Part shown: piece after piece, positions 55,851-64,000 of the stretch
How the letters are laid out: every line of letters begins with the position of its first letter
How positions within the stretch are numbered: position 1 is the first letter of the stretch
Assembly: GCA_026008535.1 (NCBI GenBank)
Contig: BRKX01000007.1
Coordinates: 9,571,001-9,635,000 of the forward strand
Length of the DNA: 64,000 nucleotides
Direction of reading: 5' to 3'
Origin: Perilla frutescens
Lineage: Eukaryota > Streptophyta > Magnoliopsida > Lamiales > Lamiaceae
The notes under the pieces: model-generated
What the model saw: only the letters and a program-made list of their open reading frames with translations
Told to the model about the DNA's origin: nothing
The model's database searches: none
Position numbers and translations under genes: made by a program

Positions 55851-58800
55851 ATGTTTACTTTTCAGTTATTCTATATCATCAAGGCACGCTCCTACCTGTC
55901 CTCTATTCTCAAAGAAAACAAATTAATCGGTGAAAATTACAATGACTGGATTCGAAACCTTAATCTTGTTTTCATTGCGGAAGGATACAAATTCGTACTT
56001 GAAGAGGTATGTCCTCAGAAGCTAGATGAGAGTTCTGACGAAGCCCAAAAGGTTGCATATGATAAGTGGGTTAGGTCTAATGAGATAGCGCGCTGTTACA
56101 TTCTGGCATCTATGTCGAATGTGTTGTAACATCAACATGAACCTATGAAAACCGCTTATAATATCATGTACAACCTTAAGCAGCTCTTCGGTCATCAGAA
56201 CCGCTCGGCACGCCATTTGGCAATGAAGAAGTTAATGGATGTGAGAATGGCTGACTCCACACCTGTTAGGGATCACGTTCTCACGATGATGGGGTATCTG
56301 GCTGAGATCGAGACCTTGGGTGGAGAGCTGGACGCCGATTCTCAAATCGACATTGTCCTTCATAGTTTGTCCTCGAAGTTTGAGCAGTTTAGGCTGAACT
56401 TTAACATGATCAAAAGGGATCTCAGCCTGACTGAACTGCTCATGGATCTTCAGGCGGCTGAGTTACTTCAAAAAGGAAATCCGGAGGCACACCTAGCTGA
56501 AAATAGGGCGTCTTCTTCCAGTACTAAAAGGAAGAAGAGGAACGCACCCAAGAAAGTTTTAGAGGGGACGCCTAAGGTGAAAAATTCCAAAACTAAGATT
56601 CTTCCCGATGAATGTAAGTCAAAGACAAAGTGTTTCAAGTGCGGCCAGCCAGGTCACTGGAAGGCGGATTGTCCTAACAAGAAGAAGAAGAAGGGTACGT
56701 CTCAATCTCTCGTCGTTGAAACATGTTTAGCTACTTGTTCTACTCAATCATGGGTAGTAGATACTGGAGCTACTGATCATGTTTGCATGTCTTTACAGGG
56801 ATTCCTGGAAAAAAGACAGCTGAGTGATGGAGAGATTTCAGTCTACATGGGCAATGCTACGAAAGTGGTGGCAGTTGCAGTGGGAGACGTAACCTTATCT
56901 TTTAGTAGTGATAAGTTTTTAGTTTTAAAGGATTGTCTTTATGTGCCTGGTTTTAGGCGAAACTTGATTTCAGTTTCTAAACTTTTTATGGATGGATATT
57001 CTGTTTCTTTTGATGACAAGGTTGTTATCTTTAGTGATAAACATTTTATCTGTTCTGGCACATTGGATGGATATCTTTATTTACTTAATCCTATGCAAAG
57101 CACTACGCAAATGCATTTACTGAATACATCGATCATAAACCCTAACAAACAAAAAGAACATTCGGAACTGAATCAAACCTATCTTTGGCATCTTAGGCTT
57201 GGTCACATTAACCTTAAACGGATACAAAGACTAGTAAATGACGGGCCCTTGTCTTCATTGGTCCTAGAATCGTTCCCTTTGTGTGAATCCTGTTTGGAAG
57301 GTAAAATGACTAAACGACCCTTTAAGGATAAAGGGAATAAATCTGAAGAGGTATTAGATTTGATTCACTCTGACTTATGTGGCCCTATGTCAGTTCAGGC
57401 TCGAGGAGGGTATGAGTATTTCATCACGTTCATTGATGATTACTCAAGATATGGATACATATACCTGTTATGCCGCAAGTCAGAATCCTTTGAGACTTTC
57501 AAAGAATTCAAAGCGGAAGTGGAAAAATGTACAGGTAAAAGTATCAAATCACTACGGTCTGATCGTGGTGGTGAGTACCTCTCGAATAAATTTAGGGACT
57601 ACTTGGCAGAGAATGGGATTACATCCCGGTTGACTGCACCGGGAACGCCACAGCAGAACGGCGTGGCGGAGAGAAGGAACAGAACGTTGTTAGAGATGGT
57701 TAGGTCGATGATGAGCTATTCAGATCTGCCTATTTCATTCTAGGGATATGCCTTGGAAACGGCAGCCTATATTCTTAACGTGGTTCCATCAAAATCAGTC
57801 CCATCTACGCCCACAGAACTTTGGACTAGATGAAAGCCCAGTCTTGGACATTTTCAGATTTGGGGTAGTCCAGCACATGTGCTGGATAAGGAAGTTGATA
57901 AGCTGGCACCACGTACGGATGTTAGACTGTTTGTTGGATATCCCAAAGGAATAAAAGGTGGTTTATTTTATAGTCCTAAGGATCAGAAGATCATTGTGAG
58001 TACTAATGCTCGATTCTTAGAGGAAGACTATGTAATAAATCACAAGCCAAGAAGTGAGATAGTACTCGAGGAACTTCGAGGGGAAAATTCAAATCCGACA
58101 CCAACAGTACAAGAAGAGGAACCACAAATTACTGCATAACGTGTCACAAAAGTACAGGAATTGCCTCATCGCAGTGGGAGGGTTGTCCGCCAACCTGACA
58201 GATTCATTGGTTTGGGTGAATCTTCGGATTTCCCTAAAGGACTAAATGAATTGGATCCCAGGACCTACGACGAAGCGATCCAAGATAAAGATGCAAATTC
58301 TTGGAAAGTTGCAATGGAGTCTGAGATTGGATCTATGGATCACAATCAAGTCTGGGAGCTTGTAGAACCACAAGATGGGGTAAAACCCATTGGGTGTAAG
58401 TGGGTCTACAAGCACAAGAGAGGAGCTGACGGAAAGGTTGAAACCTTCAAGGCAAGATTGGTGGCGAAAGGGTACACTCAGAAAGAAGGGATCGATTATG
58501 AGGAAACCTTTTCACCGGTAGCCATGCTTAAGTCAATCCGGATTCTTTTATCTATAGCCGCTCATTTGGATTATGAGATTTGGCAGATAGATGTCAAGAC
58601 AGCTTTCCTTAATGGAAGTCTTGAGGAAAACATCCATATGAAGCAACCAGAGGGTTTCATTGCTAAAGGCCAGGAGCACTTAGTGTGCAAGCTTAAGAGA
58701 TCCATTTATAGACTTAAGCAGGCGTCAAGGTCTTGGAACATCCGGTTTGACGAGGTTATCCAGTCATATGGATTCGTGCAATGTCCGGATGAAAGCTGTG

Positions 58801-59836
58801 TGTACAAGAAGAGTGACGGAAACGTGGTGGCTTTCCTCGTGCTATATGTTGATGATATCTTACTTATTGAAAACAGTAAGAAAGTATTATCTAATATAAG
58901 GGTGTGGTTTTCCAAGCAGTTCAATATGAAATATCTAGGAGAAGCCGGACACGTCCTTGGCATCAAGATAATTCGAGATCGCTAGAAAAGGATGTTGTGC
59001 TTATCCCAGACGACATATATCGACACAGTGCAAGCTAGGTTTAACATGCAGGATTCCAAAAAAAAGGTTTTATACCTTTCAAGCATGGAATTCATCTATC
59101 CAAGGATATGTGTCCCCACACACAGGTTGAGATAGATGAGATGAAGGGCGTTCCATATGCTTCGGATGTGGGAAGCCTTATGTATGCTATGCTATGCACT
59201 AGACCCGATATATGTTATGCAGTCGACATGGTAAGCAGATATCAGTCTAATCCTGGACAAGGTCACTGGACAGCAGTTAAGAATATACTCAAGTACTTGA
59301 AAAGGACTCAAGATTATATGCTGGTATACCGCTCTGATAGTCTAGTGCCTTTGGGTTACACGGACTCAGATTTTCAATCCGATAGAGATCAGAGTAAATC
59401 TACCTCAGGCTATGTGTTTACCTTGGGAGGTAGAGTCATTACATGGAGGAACATTAAGAAGAAATGCATTGCGAATTCCACCATGGAGGCCGAATATGTA
59501 ACTGCCTCTGAGGCTGCAAAAGAGGTCGTCTGGCTCAAGAGCTTCTTGTTGGACTTGAGCATGGTACCTGATTTGCCTAAGAGTATCACGGTATATTGTG
59601 ATAACTCAGGTGCAGTGGCAAATTCGAAGGAACCCAGAGCCCATAAGGTAAGTAAACACATAGAGAGAAAGTACCATCTTATATGAGAAATCGTTAAGAG
59701 AGAAGATGTGGCAGTGGTCAAGATTGCGTCGGAGGACAATTTAGCTAATCCATTCACGAAGAGCCTTCCGGCTAAGACCTTCTATGGTCACGTGGAGAAA
59801 ATGGGAGTGAGATGCAGACCCGGGGTTGCCATTTGA
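55851..59836 (+). pseudogene. Copia element 3: gag-pol polyprotein with nonsense stops and one frameshift
   Basis: One frame runs from about 55866 to 58985, broken only by stops at 56127, 57741, 57831, 58137 and 58983. Domains in order: gag (NKLIGENYNDWIRNLNLVF), zinc knuckle CFKCGQPGHWKADC, protease WVVDTGATDHVC (D-T-G intact), integrase HLRLGHIN, CESCLEGK, HSDLCGPM, LRSDRGGEY and NGVAERRNRT (catalytic Asp, Asp, Glu contexts present), RT IDVKTAFLNGSLEENIHM and LYVDDILLI (YVDD intact). An A8 run at 59059-59066 coincides with a frame change, after which RNase H continues: RPDICYAVDMVSRYQSNPG, TMEAEYVTASEA and YCDNSGAVANSK, with a stop at 59684, then EDNLANPFTKSLPAKTF to the end at 59836. No functional protein is made from this frame as it stands. 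Confidence 0.93.
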
Positions 59837-59898
59837 GATTTTAGTTAGAGTTGGAGAGTTTACCAGTTTGTTTTATATTTAAAAGACATGCTTCAAGT

Positions 59899-59911
59899 AT
59901 AAGTGGGAGAT
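59899..59911 (+). other. Polypurine tract of copia element 3
   Basis: ATAAGTGGGAGAT directly precedes the TGTTGG start of the 3' LTR. Confidence 0.88.
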
Positions 59912-61327
59912 TGTTGGTTTTGTATACTAGAAGACCTGTCTTTTGTATACATTATTGATGATGGTTTTATGATGATATAGAATGAATACAATTGCAGTCA
60001 CTGTTTGCATTTAAAATTGTTATATTTACATGCATGTTCACTATACTTACATTGTAGATGATATGGTGTCGGTAAACACATGGTTAGATCATATCATCGG
60101 TTCCTTGTAATGTATTAAAAGGCTCACGGTCTAGATGGCACTGAACCTGCTATCGGTACGCCGTAGGACAATCTGATAGTTAGTTTGTCTTGACTAACTG
60201 ATTATTCTAATACACGGGCAAGTGTATTGAGGAGGATCTACTTAGGATTCTATTCTCTATTCTGACCTTAAAAGAGAGAATAAGAATCTACAGAGTTCGG
60301 GTTCTTAACCCCTATATGTTGGCGGACATATACGTGTGGTGTTTGCAGCTTTGATTTATCAAAGGGTGAGATTCTTTCATAGGATCAATAATCTCGATAT
60401 CTTGGGTTGTGACATTTACACTTATGATGGGTCGTGCAATATGTAGGGGCACCGTGTCCTGGTGCGCCAGGTTGATGGTGTCCCCTTGAGGAAATGCAAG
60501 TTCATGCTGAAACCCTGCAGGTGGAATTTATTCTGTGCATGAGTAAAGCTTGTGTGGTACTACTCAAGGAAAAGATATTAATTAATTATAGTTGTCAGAA
60601 GCTTACATAATTAATTAATGGGCATTATATCTTAAACATGGGGAATGGCTGGACTAAAGGAGAAAGCATATTCAGAAATATGTATTAAATTGGTAGGTCA
60701 GTATTATTTCTTTAGTGGAATAAAAATAATACTTAATTTATTTAATTATATCCTAAGTTTATTGGATATTAAATAAATTAATGAGTCAATTTAATATTCT
60801 TCTAGATCCCTGTTGTAGCCCAAAAAGAGACTGGATTGAATTGGAGATAGAACAAGAGATAGAGATAGAATTCCAGTCCAACTGGGACACCAATTTCGTC
60901 CATCCCCTTATAAATAAGAGGGTGGAGGCACGAAATTTATGTCAAAAAATATCAACCCTCTCGTCTTCTCTTGATCTCCACAGATTCCATACCGATCTAG
61001 TAGATTTCAGCCCACCCTGAAACTAGATTCAGTCCGGGAATACAACAGAAGATCAAGGAGTGGAATAGCATCAAGGGGCGCCTATTATCATTCGTACAAC
61101 AGCAAGATTAGACCTTTAATCTTGTCCTCAACCCGTCGTTTAATTTGTAAGTCATTTTTCGGTATTCTATGTTTCCGCTTTAGTAGAATCAAAAACCTGA
61201 TTTGCATGATTAATTAAACTCGGTTAATTAAAACATATGTGCTACATAAAATTATGATCTACATGACATTAGGATTAATGGACATGCAATTAGATCCTGC
61301 GGTGGTTCAATTCGAAAAACCCCAACA
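59912..61327 (+). repeat. 3' LTR of copia element 3 (1416 bp)
   Basis: Starts TGTTGGTTTTGTATAC and ends AAACCCCAACA, followed by GTTGT (61328-61332), the duplicate of the left target site. By eye it differs from the 5' LTR by few substitutions over long stretches, so insertion is comparatively recent. Confidence 0.93.
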
Positions 61328-63110
61328 GTTGTGCATGCGCTAAAGACCTGGAGGCACTATCTCTACAAAGCTAAGTGTGAGATCTTCTCGGATCATAAGA
61401 GCTTAAAGTATTTCTTTGAGCAAAAGGATCTTAGCATAAGGCAGAGAAGATGGCTAGAACTTGTAAAGGATTACAAATGCACGACTCACTACCACCCATG
61501 TAAGGCAAATGTGGTAGCTGATGCCCTACGTAGGAAGGAGAAGATAGAGTTAGGACTCGTTCAAGTTAAGAAGGAGCTTTGATAAGAATTCGAGAAGTTA
61601 AGGATCGAGGTGCTAACACCACCTGAAGTCATGTAAGCCCAAATCGCTGCGATAGTCGCTCATCCCGACCTGAGGTAAATGATAGTTAAGGCTTAGAAAG
61701 GAAATGAGTTTCTCGAGAACAAAAGACTAGAAGCACGATTAGATAGCTCGCAAGACTTCACAGAAGCCACCGATAACGCGCTCTTATTCAAGGAAGGCTT
61801 TGTGTGCCGAGCAAGGAAGAACTAAAGGAGAAAATTTTGTGCAAAGCACATGACACGCCATATACAGCACATCCCGGAAGCACCAAGATGTATAAAGGCC
61901 TCAAGAGGAAATTCTGGTGGAGTAACATGAAGAGAGAGGTAGCCGCCTTCGTAAAAGGATGTTGATCTGTCAAGCAAGTGAAGCCTTCAATCAAAAAAAC
62001 CTTCTGGGTTGATCCAACCCATATAAATTCCTGAATGGAAGTAGGACAAAAGTAGTATGGACTTTGTGGTAGGATTACCAAAGTCTAAGCGGTGGAATAC
62101 CGCTATCTGGGTAATCGTGAATCGATTATCAAAAGTAGTACATTTCATTGTTGTTATTATGACGGATGGGCTAAGTCATTTAGCCCAGATGAATGTTAGG
62201 GAAATTGTGCGATTGCACGATGTGCCGGTCTCGATTATATCGGATCGCGATTCGAGATTTACGTCAAGATTTTGGAGGAGTCTACAAGAAGCAATGGGAT
62301 CAAAGCTCAATTTCAGCACATCATTTCATCCTCAAACGGATGGCTAGTCCGAAATGACTATCCAAATTCTAGAAGACATGCTTAGAGGAGTAGTCATCGA
62401 TCAAAGAAGCAGCTGGGAGGAGATACTGCAATTGGTAAAGGTTGCATAGAACAACAGCTACCAGACATCGATCGACATGGCCCCATATGAAGCCCTGTTC
62501 GGAAGGAAGTATAGATCGCCCTTGTATTGGGACGAAGTTAGAGAGAGAATGATAGTTGGATCTGAAATGGTCCAGGAAGCGGTCCAGAAGATCGAGCTGG
62601 TTCGTCAGCAAATCAAGGAGGCTCAAGATAGACAAAAGGCTTACGCAGATCAAAGAAGAACGGAACTAAGTTTCGACATTGAAGATGAAGTATTCTTGAA
62701 AATGTCTCCGTCAAGGAGTGGTTCATTTTGGCAAACGAGGTAAGCTAAGGCCCAGATTTATTGGACTTTTTGAGATTTTAGAAGATGAATAAAGTAGCTT
62801 ACAGGTTGGCCTTACCACCCAACCTGAGTGACGTTAATAACGTCTTTCATGTCTCAATGTTGAGAAAGTACGTGTTTGATCCAAAGCACGTGATTAGCAA
62901 GGAAGAGATAGTCCTAAATAAGGACTTAGCCTATGAAGAGAAGCCCCAGGCCATTGTGGATCGAAAGATCCAGAAGTTGAGGAACAAGGAGACCAATCTT
63001 GTAAAAGTAATATGAAACCATCATGGTTCAAATGAAGCATCATGGGATATCGTATCCGAGCTACTCAAAAAGTACCCTGATATCGTTTATCATGGTTAGT
63101 AAATTTCGGG
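61328..63110 (+). pseudogene. Gypsy element: rest of RNase H, integrase and chromodomain-like end, broken
   Basis: Reading resumes with HALKTWRHYLYKAKCEIFSD and LKYFFEQKDLSIRQRRWLEL (RNase H end). The zinc-binding region (AHDTPYTAHPGSTKMYKG) is split by frame changes near 61800-61980. The integrase core is open at 62057-62347: MDFVVGLPKSKRWNTAIWVI (first Asp), SIISDRDSRFTSRFWRSLQ (second Asp) and STSFHPQTDG, with a stop where a Gln is usual. The catalytic-Glu region follows only in damaged form. The C-terminus (62477-62743, 62785-63015) has MAPYEALFGRKYRSPLYW and NVFHVSMLRKYVFD, and ends in a chromodomain-like VDRKIQKLRNKE ... SWDIVSELLKKYPDI stretch. This places the element with the Tekay/Del chromoviruses. 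Confidence 0.9.
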
Positions 63111-63136
63111 ACCAAATTTCTTTAAGCAGGGTAGGA
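63111..63136 (+). other. Gypsy element: 3' end and polypurine tract
   Basis: The purine-rich AAGCAGGGTAGGA (63124-63136) directly precedes the TGTAACACCC start of the 3' LTR. Confidence 0.8.
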
Positions 63137-64000
63137 TGTAACACCCCAGATTTTCGATTAAGATTTAGAGGATTCTTAATGATAATTAAGAAGTTAAGGA
63201 AGAAGTTTAATTAAGGTTAATTAAGGTCAGATGTCAGTCACGACTTTAGGGGTCAGTTTTTGTGAAATTGTCTTTTTAGAAAATTTGATCTTAATTCTTT
63301 TATGGACATTCGTGATCTCGTTAGAAAGGTTTTAACTCAAGGAGTATGCCGGTGTTTTCGGAATTTTATTCTGAAGTCAATTGAGTTCTCAGTGATGAAA
63401 AATGTATTTAAAAGGTGAATGAATAGTAACTTTTGCGTGCGTTCGTGTTTTGAGAAATTTACGAAATCCTTCTCGTTGATCCGAGTCTAGTTCTGTTAGG
63501 CGCCTCTTATGGAGAATGACTTAAGGATTCCATTAGCGTTCACGAAATTCCATTCTGAGGTCAATCGAATGCTCGGGAGCAAAATCTGTCAGTCTGAGTG
63601 AATAGTAAAAAGTAATTCCAAAAAGGGAATCTTTGATCGTTTTTCTTCTGACGACCCCGTCTTTTTCTCGAAACAAGTTGGTTCACTAGTATTCGAGCCA
63701 TCGAGTTCCCTGGTATTTTTAGATTTCGTGTCTGAGGTCATTTGGATCTCGACATCGAATAAAGCAGCTTTTAACCGAACCTGGGGTAACTTTTGCAGTA
63801 TCCCCGCACGGCAATGGCTTCCAAGGGAAGCCAAAGCTTCTCCTATAAATACAAGGCCACCCTTTACCATTATTTGCTCATTCATTTCCATCATTTTCAC
63901 TTCTAAGAGAGTGGGAAAGCTCGTGAGAGCCGAGAAAGTTCTGTCGAAGTAAAAAGCATTCTTCATGAGTATTCCGCAAGACGATGAGCGGAGTGACGTG
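63137..64000 (+). repeat. 3' LTR of the gypsy element, first 864 bp (cut by the window edge)
   Basis: Starts TGTAACACCCCAG and follows the 5' LTR closely to the window end. Differences include a doubled TTAATTAAGG near 63205-63230. TATAAAT box at 63844-63850. The rest of the LTR and the right target site lie outside the window. Confidence 0.93.

Overview
This is plant nuclear DNA. It has intron-containing genes with GT-AG splice sites, a plastid-type hexokinase, a plant TMEM19/PGR gene, and an AT-rich, retrotransposon-filled intergenic space with Ty1/copia and Ty3/gypsy elements primed by initiator-Met tRNA, Stowaway-type MITEs and a Cassandra-type 5S-bearing LTR. The protein style suggests a eudicot, probably an asterid; the species cannot be named from sequence alone.

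Region by region. (1) 1-1.7 kb: the first three coding exons of a plastid-type hexokinase on the minus strand, running off the left edge, with a fold-back MITE in its upstream region. (2) 4.5-12.2 kb: an old minus-strand copia relic (5' LTR at 11841-12204) whose coding region runs into an unidentified coiled-coil ORF. That ORF is split by a second minus-strand copia element with 216-bp LTRs. The inserted element carries a poly(A) retroposon inside its gag, and its 5' end has undergone a 651-bp tandem duplication. (3) 12.2-22 kb: mostly unique DNA with MITEs, the complete five-coding-exon PGR/TMEM19 gene (16041-19406, plus strand) carrying a plastid 23S rRNA fragment in its last intron, and a small minus-strand gene for a 106-aa protein with KEN-box and D-box-like motifs. 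(4) 22.1-29.4 kb: a 7-kb copia element with 1.24-1.33-kb LTRs inserted inside a Stowaway MITE; its protease is mutated and its integrase core is missing. (5) 31.6-32.4 kb: a broken calmodulin-like (CML45/46-type) EF-hand gene. (6) 32.8-36.6 kb: a 3.8-kb gypsy solo LTR with a perfect CAAGT target duplication. (7) 36.6-41 kb: a probable LTR fragment, short tandem repeats, the Cassandra-type LTR and a possible 5' exon of a lost or unseen gene. (8) 41-44.8 kb: a minus-strand LTR with, to its right, a 52-60-bp minisatellite and a strictly phased 120-bp tandem array in which most copies carry a splice-donor-like site. (9) 44.8-64 kb: a chromodomain-type gypsy element with 3.4-kb LTRs, of the same family as the solo LTR, interrupted in its RNase H by a 9.0-kb copia element with a perfect GTTGT target duplication.

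The genes are unrelated housekeeping or regulatory loci: sugar phosphorylation, a membrane protein linked to glucose response, and a probable cell-cycle protein. Most of the window is a layered record of insertions: gypsy into an older element, copia into gypsy, copia into Stowaway, copia into copia, retroposon into copia. None of the retroelements appears coding-competent as read; each carries stops, frameshifts or deletions.
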